A program made the translations under genes and the position numbers. A DNA stretch of 64,000 nt from JAKACA01 sp052143575 (GTDB lineage: Bacteria > Actinomycetota > Acidimicrobiia > Acidimicrobiales > Bog-793), in NCBI GenBank assembly GCA_052143575.1, contig JBKQSP010000008.1, forward strand, positions 1 to 64,000, read 5' to 3'. Under the pieces are notes generated by a model. That model searched no databases, had not been told where the DNA came from, and saw only the letters and a list, made by a program, of their open reading frames with translations. Below, piece by piece: positions 15,196 to 22,763 of this stretch (positions are counted from its first letter, which is position 1; each line of letters starts with the position of its first letter).

Positions 15196-16860
15196 ATGCC
15201 GAAGTCGCCGACGGCGGGGGTCGAGATGTCGCTTGCTGCCGCGGGTGATGCCGTGACGACGCCCGCCCGGACCGGCGCCTTGCTCGCCGACGCCGCTGGC
15301 GTAGCGCCGCCTCCTCGCCACCGCTGGGTCGTGCTCGCCGTCCTCTGCGTGAGCCTCCTCATCGTCAGCCTCGACAACACGATCTTGAATGTGGCACTGC
15401 CCGTCATGGTGCGGGCCATGCACGCATCGTCGACGCAGCTGCAATGGATCGTCGACGCCTACGCAATCGTCTTTGCCGGCCTCCTCCTCGTCGCCGGCAG
15501 CGTCGGTGACCGCGTGGGGCGCAAGTGGGTCTTCGTGTTCGGCTTGTGCCTGTTCGCCGTCGGTTCGGCCACTTCCGCCTTCTCCGGCACGCCCGACCGC
15601 CTCATCGCCGCCCGCGCCTTCATGGGCATCGGCGCCGCCTGCATCATGCCCTCGACCTTGTCGATCCTTGCCAACGTCTTCACCGTCGAGCGTGACAGAG
15701 CCCGCGCCATCGGAATCTGGTCGGGGACGACGGGGCTCGGCGTCGCCGTCGGCCCCGTCGTGGGGGGTTGGCTGTTGGCGCACTACTGGTGGGGTTCGGT
15801 CTTCCTCGTGAACGTGCCCATTGCCTTCATCGGGTTGCTGGCCACGCTCTGGCTCGTCCCGAACTCGAAGAACCCCGCCAGCAAGCGACCCGATCCGGTG
15901 GGAGCCGCCCTCTCGGTCGTCGGCATGGGCCTGCTCCTGTGGGGGATCATCGAAGCCTCCAACCGGACGTGGACCTCGCCGCTCGTGCTCGGCGCCCTGG
16001 CGGGTGCGGTCGTCGTGCTGACGGGTTTCGCCAGTTGGGAACGCCACTCCAGCCACCCGATGCTCGAGCTGTCGTTCTTCCACTCGCGTCGCTTCTCGGC
16101 CGCCATCGGGGCGATGGGCCTCGTGATCTTTGCGCTCATGGGCAGCCTCTTCCTGATCACCCAGTACCTGCAGTTCTCCCTCGGCTACACGCCCTTGCAG
16201 ACCGGGCTGCGCATCGCCCCGATCGCGGCGGTGCTGCTCGTGGCGGCGCCGCTGTCGGCCATGATCGTTCGCCACGTCGGGACGAAGCCCGTCGTGTGCG
16301 TCGGCATGGTGCTCATCGCCGTCGGGTTGGCACTGCTGTCGCGCGTGACGGTGCACGGCACGTACCTCGAAGCGCTGCCGGCCTTCTTCTGCATGGGTGT
16401 CGGCGTCGGCCTCGCCTTTGCTCCCTGCACCGAGTCGGTCATGGGATCGTTGCCGCCGGAGCAGGCCGGTGTGGGCTCGGCCACCAACGGGGCTTCCCTG
16501 CAAGTTGGCGGCGCCCTCGGTGTCGCCGTGCTCGGCAGCCTCTTAAACACCCGATACCAGAGCCGCATGGCCCCCGTGCTCGCCCACTACACGATCCCGA
16601 AGGCCATCTTGAGCTTGATCACCGGCTCGCTCGGAGGCGCCCTCGGCGTCGCCCAGGGCGTCGGTGGCTCCCTCGGAGCCGCTCTCGGCCACCTGGCGCG
16701 GGCGTCGTTCGTGAGCGGGTTGGACCTCTCGATGACGGTGGGGGCTGTCGTCGTGGCGGTCGCCGCCGCCGTCGTCGCCGTCGTGTTGCCGACGCGGAGC
16801 ACTTCGCGCCGGCTCACCGAGGTGGACGGGGGCGCGGAACCGGAGGAGGAGGGGCGATGA
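15196..16860 (+). CDS. DHA2-family MFS drug/proton antiporter (EmrB/QacA type)
   Basis: A 554-residue transporter with 14 predicted membrane segments. It carries the MFS motif A equivalent GSVGDRVGRKWVFVFG, the DHA2 N-terminal pattern LDNTILNVALPVMVRAM, and motif C-like GLGVAVGPVVGGWL. The cytoplasmic N-terminus (about 45 residues) and the charged C-terminus (TEVDGGAEPEEEGR) are longer than usual. Such pumps export drugs, dyes or siderophores in exchange for protons; the substrate is not predictable. It lies behind DevR-like box E. It ends in an imperfect 34-bp tandem repeat region that leads to the next gene, with which it may be co-transcribed. Confidence 0.88.
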   Translation: MPKSPTAGVEMSLAAAGDAVTTPARTGALLADAAGVAPPPRHRWVVLAVLCVSLLIVSLDNTILNVALPVMVRAMHASSTQLQWIVDAYAIVFAGLLLVAGSVGDRVGRKWVFVFGLCLFAVGSATSAFSGTPDRLIAARAFMGIGAACIMPSTLSILANVFTVERDRARAIGIWSGTTGLGVAVGPVVGGWLLAHYWWGSVFLVNVPIAFIGLLATLWLVPNSKNPASKRPDPVGAALSVVGMGLLLWGIIEASNRTWTSPLVLGALAGAVVVLTGFASWERHSSHPMLELSFFHSRRFSAAIGAMGLVIFALMGSLFLITQYLQFSLGYTPLQTGLRIAPIAAVLLVAAPLSAMIVRHVGTKPVVCVGMVLIAVGLALLSRVTVHGTYLEALPAFFCMGVGVGLAFAPCTESVMGSLPPEQAGVGSATNGASLQVGGALGVAVLGSLLNTRYQSRMAPVLAHYTIPKAILSLITGSLGGALGVAQGVGGSLGAALGHLARASFVSGLDLSMTVGAVVVAVAAAVVAVVLPTRSTSRRLTEVDGGAEPEEEGR

Positions 16861-16886
16861 GCCGAGACGGCCACCACGGCGATCGG

Positions 16887-16949
16887 TCCGGGCGAGCCTC
16901 GCAGGGATCGACCAGGAGAGTCCGGGCGAGCCTTGCAGGGATCGACCAG
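16887..16949 (+). repeat. Tandem direct repeat, 29-bp units at 34-bp period
   Basis: The unit beginning TCCGGGCGAGCC is present at 16887-16915 and 16921-16949 with one C/T difference. It lies entirely between the efflux-pump stop (16860) and the next start (16964). Recent local duplication or slippage is the simplest explanation. Confidence 0.8.
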
Positions 16950-16963
16950 CGGAGGAGGAGGCC

Positions 16964-17446
16964 GTGAAGCTCAGCGTCGTCCCCATTGAGAAACCCGACG
17001 ATCTCAACGTCGTCATCGGTCAGGCACACTTCATCAAGACCATCGAAGATCTGCACGAGTGCCTCGTCGCCTCGAGCCCGCACGTGCGCTTCGGGATCGC
17101 CTTCTGCGAGGCCTCCGGGCCGTGCCTGGTCCGACGCTCGGGCAATGCTGACGATCTCGTGGAGTTGGCGACGGCCAATGCGCAGGCGATCGGTGCCGGC
17201 CACGTCTTCGTGATCTTCCTGCGCGAGGGCTACCCCGTCAACGTGCTGAACGCCCTCAAGCAGGTGCCCGAGGTCTGCACGGTGTACTGCGCCACGGCCA
17301 ACCCGCTCGAGATCGTGATCGGCGAGACCGACCTCGGCCGTGGCGTGCTCGGTGTCATCGACGGGCGGCCGCCGGCGGGGGTCGAAACACCGCTCGACGA
17401 GGCCGATCGAAAGCAGCTGCTGCGCGACATCGGCTACAAACTCTGA
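16964..17446 (+). CDS. Adenosine-specific kinase family protein (DUF355)
   Basis: A 160-residue single-domain protein that matches the Adenosine_kin family from start to end: VVIGQAHFIKTIEDLHECL, VRFGIAFCEASGPCLVRRSGN, AGHVFVIFLREGYPVNVLNALKQVPEV, and ANPLEIVIGETDLGRGVLGVIDG. The family was described from hyperthermophiles as a small adenosine-binding kinase-like protein; its physiological role is poorly known. The GTG at 16964 has a strong GGAGGAGGAGG just upstream. It follows the efflux pump by about 100 bp on the same strand. No membrane segment or signal is present, so it is cytoplasmic. Confidence 0.85.
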   Translation: MKLSVVPIEKPDDLNVVIGQAHFIKTIEDLHECLVASSPHVRFGIAFCEASGPCLVRRSGNADDLVELATANAQAIGAGHVFVIFLREGYPVNVLNALKQVPEVCTVYCATANPLEIVIGETDLGRGVLGVIDGRPPAGVETPLDEADRKQLLRDIGYKL

Positions 17447-17469
17447 TCTCGATACAACGTCAGCTTGAC

Positions 17470-17482
17470 TGTCATAACATGA
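17470..17482. promoter_or_regulatory. Small perfect palindrome GTCAT-AAC-ATGAC
   Basis: The palindrome follows a TTGACT (17464-17469) in the 223-bp gap before the transglycosylase-like gene. A second TTGACT lies near 17499. A clear -10 could not be paired with either, so this is only a possible promoter/operator zone. Confidence 0.3.
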
Positions 17483-17669
17483 CGATCTCGTTGCGCGGTT
17501 TGACTTTTGCGGTCTCCTTGGACCACTATGGTTGCGTCGTGGCGCCCCAACGCGCGTCGCGGTCACGGACTTGCTGACGAGCACTCTCGCGCAGCTGTGA
17601 GGTCCCGCCCCCTGTGGCCGGACTTCCTGGCAGCTCGCCGCCTGGATTGCCGCAGCCGGAGGTCACGCC

Positions 17670-18194
17670 ATGCGCAGCTCTCGATACTTCATTGCCCATG
17701 TCGCCGTGGTACTACTGACAGTGGCGTTAATACCACTCTCAGTGGCAGTCCGCAGCGATGCCGCCCAGGCGGCGCCGAGCGGCAGCTCCCATTGGAGCTG
17801 GTGCAACGAGCAGGCCGTGAAAGCCGCCCCCCGCCTCTTCTGGGCTCGCCTCGAGGAGGCCACGGAGCAGCACCACGACGTCCCCAGCTCTTTCTGGAGC
17901 CACGTCGGCTACCGGGACGACATCGCCAAGATCGCCTGCTACGAGAGCACGTTCGAATACCACGCCGAGAACGTCGGCCAGTACGGCTTGTTCCAGATGG
18001 ACTCGCCCTTGATCGCCACCGAGGGCGTCACCTTCGCCGCCTACTGGAACGGCTCCGTCGTCCGCTCCAAGCACCGCTCCGAGCACCTGGGGGCGACCTG
18101 GTACCAGTGCACAGCAGGAGAGCGGTACATCCACTCCCGCTACGGCACCCCGGCGGCCGCCTGGGTTCACGAGGAGACGTACGGCTGGTACTGA
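17670..18194 (+). CDS. Secreted lysozyme/transglycosylase-like protein
   Basis: A 174-residue exported protein. The signal peptide (MRSSRYFIAHVAVVLLTVALIPLSVAV) ends in an AxA site near AAQAAPSG. The mature part has the lysozyme-like fold signature: a catalytic Glu in IACYESTFEYHAENVGQYGLFQMDSPL, then a C-terminal YIHSRYGTPAAAWVHEETYGWY. The last part is the usual Y(I/V)xxRYGtPxxAWxf ending of transglycosylase-like domains of actinobacteria. It should cleave peptidoglycan glycan strands outside the membrane. It carries no LysM or other cell-wall-binding domain. It stands alone between the adenosine-kinase-like gene and the DinB gene. Confidence 0.8.
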   Translation: MRSSRYFIAHVAVVLLTVALIPLSVAVRSDAAQAAPSGSSHWSWCNEQAVKAAPRLFWARLEEATEQHHDVPSSFWSHVGYRDDIAKIACYESTFEYHAENVGQYGLFQMDSPLIATEGVTFAAYWNGSVVRSKHRSEHLGATWYQCTAGERYIHSRYGTPAAAWVHEETYGWY

Positions 18195-18308
18195 CCTGAC
18201 GGCGTGCCGAGGCACATCTCGACCCGGGGTGGGCGGTAACGTCGCTGACGTGGCGCCACCTCCGCACGTCCTGGCGGCACCTCGTTGCCGGGTTGAACGA
18301 GGTTCCCG

Positions 18309-18875
18309 TTGAACGAGCTCGTCGTCGACTCGCTGCGCCGGAGGGTCGGCGCCATGCACTCGCTCTATGCCGATGCCGTCGAGACGATGACGCTCGAGCA
18401 GGTGAATCACTTCGAGCGAGACGGCGTCCTCCCGATCGCCTTCTCGCTCTTCCACATCACGAACATGATCGACGCTGCTTTCCTGCTCATGACGGGGACG
18501 CCGCCGATCTGGGACGACAGCTGGCAGGGGCGAGTCCGCATGTCGATCCCGGACCACGGCAAGCACCGCAGCGTGAACGAGATGGTCCACCAGCGCATCG
18601 GCGACTATGCGGCGTTTCGGGAGTATCAGGGAGCCGTCTTCGCGCGGACGGAGGCGTGGCTCGACGAGCTCGATCCGGCTGAGCTGACCCGCCTCGTCGT
18701 GGCGCGGCCGCTGCCTCCCCAGATTGCCAGCACCTACAGCGCCCGCGTGGCGGGTCCGGAGGGGGTCACGCTCCTCGATGCCGTCGAGTGCTGGATCTAT
18801 CAGCACGGCTTGCGCCACATGGGCGAGATCGAGCTCGCCCGGGCGCTCGTGGGGCTCGGCGGGATGACGTCGTGA
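18309..18875 (+). CDS. DinB-superfamily protein
   Basis: A 188-residue four-helix DinB-fold protein. Candidate metal-binding His are in SLFHITNMID (H49) and in the C-terminal helix IYQHGLRHMGEIELA, the two positions this fold uses for its metal. TTG 18309 is taken as start because GAGG lies six bases upstream and no ATG is nearby; the exact start is uncertain. The gene overlaps the downstream DsbA-like gene by four bases (GTGA), and a mycothiol-dependent isomerase-like DinB protein lies two genes on. DinB proteins often use mycothiol or bacillithiol as cofactor, so the three genes probably form a thiol-linked operon. The substrate is unknown. Confidence 0.7.
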   Translation: MNELVVDSLRRRVGAMHSLYADAVETMTLEQVNHFERDGVLPIAFSLFHITNMIDAAFLLMTGTPPIWDDSWQGRVRMSIPDHGKHRSVNEMVHQRIGDYAAFREYQGAVFARTEAWLDELDPAELTRLVVARPLPPQIASTYSARVAGPEGVTLLDAVECWIYQHGLRHMGEIELARALVGLGGMTS

Positions 18876-19573
18876 CGAGCGTGAGAGGGCAGCGTCAGGC
18901 GCCCTCGCCGGGCGCCGTCGACTTCCACTTCGACGTCATGTGCCCCTACGCCTACCAGACCTCCCTCTGGATGCGCGAGGTGCGCGATCTCATCGGTGTG
19001 GAGGTTCGCTGGAGGTTCTTCAGCCTCGAGGAGGTCAACCGCGCGGAGGGCAAGAAGCACCCCTGGGAGCGGTCGTGGTCCTATGGCTGGTCGATGATGC
19101 GCATCGGCGCCTACCTCCGGCGCACCGACATGGAGCTGCTTGACCGCTGGTACCTGGCGGCCGGCACGGCGCTGCACGTCGAGGGTCGCAAACCGCACCG
19201 GCCAGAGGTCGCCGCCGCCCTCCTCGTCGAGCTCGGCCTCGACCCCGCCATCGTGCAGGCTGCCATCGAGGATCCCACCACTCACAACGAGGTGCGCGCA
19301 GATCACGAGCGCGTGACCACGTTGGGCGCCTTCGGCGTGCCGACGCTGTTCTTCGACGACGGTCAGGCGCTCTTCGGCCCCGTCCTCATCGATCCGCCGA
19401 CCGGTGACGAGGCCATCGCCTTGTGGGAGAGCGTCGTCGCCTGGCTGGCGTTTCCTCACCTCTACGAGCTGAAGCGACCGAAGCAGGCGAAGGACCTCGC
19501 TGCGATCGCCACGACGTTCCGCCCCTATCTCGAGGCTCGTGACTGGGAGACGGTGCAGAAGGAGGCCCTCTGA
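18872..19573 (+). CDS. DsbA-family thioredoxin-fold oxidoreductase/S-transferase with CPYA motif
   Basis: A 233-residue protein with the DsbA/FrnE-like fold: FHFDVMCPYAYQTSLWMREV at the N-terminus and the cis-Pro region GAFGVPTLFFDDGQALFGP near residue 160. The active site reads C24-P-Y-A, so the resolving Cys of a CxxC motif is missing. Relatives include the mycothiol-dependent nitroreductase group of mycobacteria. A one-Cys site suggests mycothiol conjugation, glutaredoxin-like monothiol chemistry or isomerisation rather than disulfide oxidation. No signal peptide is present, so it is cytoplasmic. GTG 18872 overlaps the upstream DinB stop. A frame extends further upstream but without similarity. 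Confidence 0.75.
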   Translation: MTSVRGQRQAPSPGAVDFHFDVMCPYAYQTSLWMREVRDLIGVEVRWRFFSLEEVNRAEGKKHPWERSWSYGWSMMRIGAYLRRTDMELLDRWYLAAGTALHVEGRKPHRPEVAAALLVELGLDPAIVQAAIEDPTTHNEVRADHERVTTLGAFGVPTLFFDDGQALFGPVLIDPPTGDEAIALWESVVAWLAFPHLYELKRPKQAKDLAAIATTFRPYLEARDWETVQKEAL

Positions 19574-19574
19574 G

Positions 19575-20396
19575 GTGCCCACATTCGTCGATCGCGACCG
19601 AATGGTGTCGTTGCTCTCGGAGGAGTTCGCCGCCGTCTCGGCGCTGTGCGGGGGGTTCGACGAGGCTGCCTGGGCGACACCGACCTGCCTGCCCGGATGG
19701 ACCGTGAAGGACCAGCTGAGCCATATCGCCGGTACCGAGCGCATGCTCAGCGGCGAGCCGGCGCCGGACGTCAGCCTGAGCGATGCCCCCTATCTGAGGA
19801 ACGACGTCGGGCGCGCCAACGAGTTGTGGGTGGAGGCGAACCGCCCACTGACGGGGGCGGCTGTGCTGGCGAGCTTCGAGTCCGTCGTCGCCCGCCGGCT
19901 GGCCGTGCTGGACGCCATGACGCAGGCCGATTTCGACGCCCCGTCCTGGACGCCGGTCGGTCGCGACGAGACCTATGGGCGTTTCATGCGGGTGCGGCAC
20001 TACGACTGCTTCCTCCACGAGCACGACATCCGGCTGGCGCTCGGGATGGAGGACCGCGACGAGCCGGCTCACATCGCCTCGGCCCTCGCGGAGACGGCCC
20101 CGGCGCTCGGCTACATCGTCGGGCGCAAGGCGGCCATCCCGCCCGGAGCAAGCGTCCGGATCGAGGTCACCGGTGCCGTGCCGGCGACCTACCTCGTGAG
20201 GGTGGGCGAACGAGCAGAGCTCGTCGAGCGGCTGGAGGCCGGCCCGACCGCCGGTATCCGGCTTCCCGTCATGTTGTTCCTGCGCCTGACGGGCGGTCGC
20301 CTCCTGGCGAGGGACCAGCCGGAGGGCGAGATCGTCCTCGAAGGCGACACGGAGCTGGCGAGTCAGCTCGCCGGCAACCTCGCCTACACGATCTGA
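19575..20396 (+). CDS. Maleylpyruvate isomerase family, mycothiol-dependent
   Basis: A 273-residue protein of the TIGR03083 type. The N-terminal DinB-like domain has the family strings CLPGWTVKDQLSHIAGTERML and HYDCFLHEHDIRLALGM, whose His residues bind a metal. The C-terminal 120 residues form an SCP2-like or similar alpha/beta domain (PVMLFLRLTGGRLL, EGDTELASQLAGNLAYTI). Members use mycothiol as cofactor. GTG 19575 lies two bases after the upstream stop with AAGGAGG about ten bases before it. The presence of mshA at 40.6 kb supports mycothiol availability. The native substrate of most members is unknown, so maleylpyruvate is only the family name. Confidence 0.8.
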   Translation: MPTFVDRDRMVSLLSEEFAAVSALCGGFDEAAWATPTCLPGWTVKDQLSHIAGTERMLSGEPAPDVSLSDAPYLRNDVGRANELWVEANRPLTGAAVLASFESVVARRLAVLDAMTQADFDAPSWTPVGRDETYGRFMRVRHYDCFLHEHDIRLALGMEDRDEPAHIASALAETAPALGYIVGRKAAIPPGASVRIEVTGAVPATYLVRVGERAELVERLEAGPTAGIRLPVMLFLRLTGGRLLARDQPEGEIVLEGDTELASQLAGNLAYTI

Positions 20397-20413
20397 GCTC
20401 CCGCAGCTCACGA

Positions 20414-20447
20414 CGCCGGCAGCGGCGGCCTGTCCGCCACTGCGGCG
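20414..20447 (+). terminator. G+C-rich hairpin after the isomerase-family gene
   Basis: A stem of about 14 bp with one bulge and a five-base loop (CCTGT) starts 18 bases after the stop at 20396. There is no T-run, only TTG after the stem. Confidence 0.45.
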
Positions 20448-20651
20448 TTGAGTAATGCCTACTCATGACATTTGCCCGCCGCAGGCGCATACTTGTGGCG
20501 GACGGCTCGGTCACGGGGCGTCCGACTCCACCGCTTTGACGCACGTCAGTCGTGTGGGCTGACCGGCATCGGAGCGTGGGGCCCGTTGATGGCGCGGTCA
20601 GGCAGCGTGCCCGTCAGACTGGCTCCCGTCCCCCTACCGGCGGCGGCTCTC

Positions 20652-20687
20652 CCCCGGATCCCGACCGCATGCGATCGGGATCCGGGG
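20652..20687. repeat. Perfect 13-bp-stem hairpin with 10-base loop
   Basis: CCCCGGATCCCGA (20652-20664) pairs perfectly with 20675-20687. The loop contains a second palindrome, CGCATGCG. It sits 57 bases before the VOC gene start. It could be a terminator, an operator or a remnant of a repeated palindromic element; no second copy was found in the window. Confidence 0.7.
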
Positions 20688-20743
20688 CTGCGCTTGCCCG
20701 GCGGGCTCTCGCAAGCGTCGCCCCCACGCGGCAGACTTGCGGG

Positions 20744-21121
20744 ATGCACCGAAGCCGCCTCACCGCCGCACTCGTGGACGTCCCGGCCGAGCGGTACCGC
20801 GACGTCATCCGGTTCTGGTCGGGGGCGACGGGGGCTGCGGCCGAGATCGACGAAGAGGACCCGGACTACGCCTCGTTGGGCGAGCTGATACCGGGCTTCC
20901 AGTTCATGGTGCAGCGGGTCGACGCCCCGGCCCGCATCCACCTCGATGTCGAGACCGACGACGTCGACGCCGAGGTGGACCGCCTCGAGGAGCTCGGTGC
21001 GGAGCGGGTCGAGAAGATCGAGACGTGGTGGGTCATGCGCGACCCGGCCGGCCTCCTCTTCTGCGTCGTGCGCGTGCAGGACCCGGAGGCCTTCGAGCGT
21101 CACGCCCGCAACTGGCCCTAG
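20744..21121 (+). CDS. VOC/glyoxalase-like domain protein
   Basis: A 125-residue protein of the glyoxalase-like type: LVDVPAERYRDVIRFWSGATGA at the start, ARIHLDVETDDVDAEVDRLEELGAERVEKIETWWVMRDPAGLLFCVV at the end. The pattern HLDVET...DPaGn-FCVV is the usual ending of single VOC modules. It lacks a full set of metal ligands that I could assign, so it may bind a ligand rather than catalyse. ATG 20744 has no Shine-Dalgarno sequence; CAGACT six bases before it hints at a leaderless mRNA. Function unknown. Confidence 0.75.
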   Translation: MHRSRLTAALVDVPAERYRDVIRFWSGATGAAAEIDEEDPDYASLGELIPGFQFMVQRVDAPARIHLDVETDDVDAEVDRLEELGAERVEKIETWWVMRDPAGLLFCVVRVQDPEAFERHARNWP

Positions 21122-21144
21122 CCGGCCCTCCGGCGTGGCTTCGC

Positions 21145-22695
21145 TCAGGTGGCGCCGAGGTACAAGAAACCCGAGGACTCGTCTCGGCAATCGATGCCCT
21201 CGGCGCGCAGGGCCTCGTTCCAGTCGCCCGTGACGTCCTCAGCTGCCTGCTCCATGCCGTGATCTGCCACGAGCACGTACGCCGTCTCGTCTCGGGCGCC
21301 CGCCCGTTGCACGGCCGCCATGAGTGCCCCGATGCGCTCGTCGGTGTCGCGCACGGCGGCGCGGGCGATCTCGGAATGGGGGCCGCCCTCGTGGAAGGCG
21401 GCGTCGGTGAGGCTCGTGTTCACCCACATGAACGTCGGCATCTCGTAGTCGACCTCGAGGTGGCGACCCGACCAGATGGCGGTCGCCTGCTCGAGTGACA
21501 TGGTGTCGGCCATGGTGCCCTGGCGGTAGGTGCGGCTCGCCGTGTAGTGCTCCGCCGTCGTGTGCGCCGGAGGTCCCGCACTGAGATCGGGGAGGAGGCG
21601 GTGCACCTCGCCTGATCGGAAGAGATCGAAGGTCGAGTAGGTGGCTCCGGCGTCGGCGGGCTCGTTGATGGAGACCGAGACGGCGTCGGGCCGGGTGCGC
21701 CGCAGGGCGAGATGAACCGTCTCGACGCCGGGGTTGAGCCACTCCATGGCGGTCTGCCACGTGCTGGGGGACTCGGTCACGACCTGACGCCGCAGTGAGC
21801 GGTCGTACCAGGCGTTGTGGAGGACTCCGTGGTGCCCGGGGTGGCAGCCCGTGAGGATCGACGTGTGGTTGGGGAGCGTCACCGTCGGCAGGCTGGCGAC
21901 GGCACCGTGGCGAAAGGCCGTTCCGGCCTCGATCAAGGAGGCAATTGCGGGCGCCTCCCCTTTGGCGACGGCGTCGTAGAGGACGTTGGCGTTGGCACCG
22001 TCCATCAAGATGCCGACGAGCCGTTTCGCCGGCGGGCCCTTCGGGTCGAGGAGATCGGTCTGTGCCTCGCCGTCCTGGCGTGCCAGGAAGAGGCCGTCTC
22101 TCTCCGAGCCGCCCGGCCCGATTCCCCGTGTCGTCGGCACCCCGAGCAAGGCCAGCATCGTGGGGGCCACGTCGATGAGCCGGCAGTGACGGTCCACGAA
22201 GCCCTGCCGTCGCACGCCGGCGCCGGAGGCGATGAACGGCGCCCGAGCCTGCACGACCGAGATCGAGCCGTGTTCGCCTCGATGCCCCTGCTGGCGGTGG
22301 GCGGCCGTGTGCACCACGACGAGATCCGGGGCGCAGGGATGATCGAAGACCTGGGCGATGTGCTCGTAGGCGTAGGGGTAGGAATTGCTGGTCCGCAAGG
22401 GCTGCTGGTGAGCGATCTCGGCGGCGAGGGGGGCGAATCTCGCCGGATCCTGCTCGGCCAGCACGTCGCGGCCGTTCAGGGTCGTCGTCGTGAAGGAGGG
22501 CCCTCGCTCGCTCCGCAGGCGTCGGAAGCGCACGTGTCCGTCGAGCGCCCGAGCCTCGTACACCTCGGCGGCAGGCGACCAGGCCACGAGCTCGACGAGG
22601 TGCGCCAGGCGAGGCGAGCAGAGGACCTCGACGGCTCGATGCAACTCGGTATCGTCCATGTCCCAGCTTGGCCGAGCCGCTCCCCTGTCCGCCAT
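21145..22695 (-). CDS. Alkaline-phosphatase-superfamily phosphodiesterase with apparently permuted halves
   Basis: A 516-residue phosphodiesterase/nucleotide-pyrophosphatase-like protein. The C-terminal two thirds carry GILMDGANANVL (metal Asp 232), LPTVTLPNHTSILTG (probable nucleophile Thr 273), DAAFHEGGPH and VLVADHGMEQ (D478/H479). The segment that usually follows, with the last metal His and the end of the domain, is found instead at the N-terminus: DLVVVHTAAHRQQGHRGEHGSISVVQARAPFIASGAGV and LIDVAPTMLALLGVP (residues 123-187). The order therefore looks circularly permuted. It has no signal peptide, so it is probably cytoplasmic. ATG 22695 has AGGA five bases upstream; ATG 22659 is an alternative start. 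The substrate is unknown. Confidence 0.8.
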   Translation of the reverse strand: MADRGAARPSWDMDDTELHRAVEVLCSPRLAHLVELVAWSPAAEVYEARALDGHVRFRRLRSERGPSFTTTTLNGRDVLAEQDPARFAPLAAEIAHQQPLRTSNSYPYAYEHIAQVFDHPCAPDLVVVHTAAHRQQGHRGEHGSISVVQARAPFIASGAGVRRQGFVDRHCRLIDVAPTMLALLGVPTTRGIGPGGSERDGLFLARQDGEAQTDLLDPKGPPAKRLVGILMDGANANVLYDAVAKGEAPAIASLIEAGTAFRHGAVASLPTVTLPNHTSILTGCHPGHHGVLHNAWYDRSLRRQVVTESPSTWQTAMEWLNPGVETVHLALRRTRPDAVSVSINEPADAGATYSTFDLFRSGEVHRLLPDLSAGPPAHTTAEHYTASRTYRQGTMADTMSLEQATAIWSGRHLEVDYEMPTFMWVNTSLTDAAFHEGGPHSEIARAAVRDTDERIGALMAAVQRAGARDETAYVLVADHGMEQAAEDVTGDWNEALRAEGIDCRDESSGFLYLGAT

Positions 22696-22728
22696 CGGCG
22701 TCCTGGCGAGAAGATCCTCGGGGCGCCC

Positions 22729-22757
22729 TCGACAAACTACCTACCGGTAGGTAGGCT
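22729..22757 (+). promoter_or_regulatory. Desaturase promoter with 18-bp operator palindrome in the spacer
   Basis: TCGACA (22729-22734) and TAGGCT (22752-22757) are 17 bases apart. The spacer and the edge of the -10 are occupied by the perfect palindrome CTACCTACCGGTAGGTAG (22737-22754). The start GTG at 22764 lies six bases after the -10. The arrangement suggests repression by a TetR-type dimer that blocks RNA polymerase. No TetR gene is adjacent. Confidence 0.7.
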
Positions 22758-22763
22758 GCCCTT

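Larger units (their letters stand above)
20397..20743. other. 347-bp intergenic region with hairpins, no gene
   Basis: It holds a terminator-like hairpin at 20414-20447, a TGAGTA-ATGCC-TACTCA palindrome (20449-20465) with a CATACT hexamer near 20487, and a very strong hairpin at 20652-20687. No protein-coding frame is convincing. A small transcript between the palindrome and the strong hairpin is possible but unproven. Confidence 0.4.

Noticed and set aside
14893..16503. 536-codon open frame on the minus strand
   Set aside because: Antisense shadow of the efflux-pump gene: low-complexity Gly/Asp/His/Arg composition, no domain, and the plus-strand frame has clear MFS motifs.
16887..16949. Possible start of a CRISPR array
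   Set aside because: Only two copies with a 5-base gap and no spacer-sized unique sequence; no cas gene is in the window.
17495..17530. GGTTTGACTTTTGCGGTCTCC as a further DevR-like box
   Set aside because: It lacks the GGGNC and GNCCC arms and a hexamer at the fixed distance.
20450..20690. Possible small regulatory RNA between the palindrome and the strong hairpin
   Set aside because: A promoter-like CATACT and a terminator-like hairpin exist, but no conserved structure, -35 or homology could be shown, so it is not listed as a gene.
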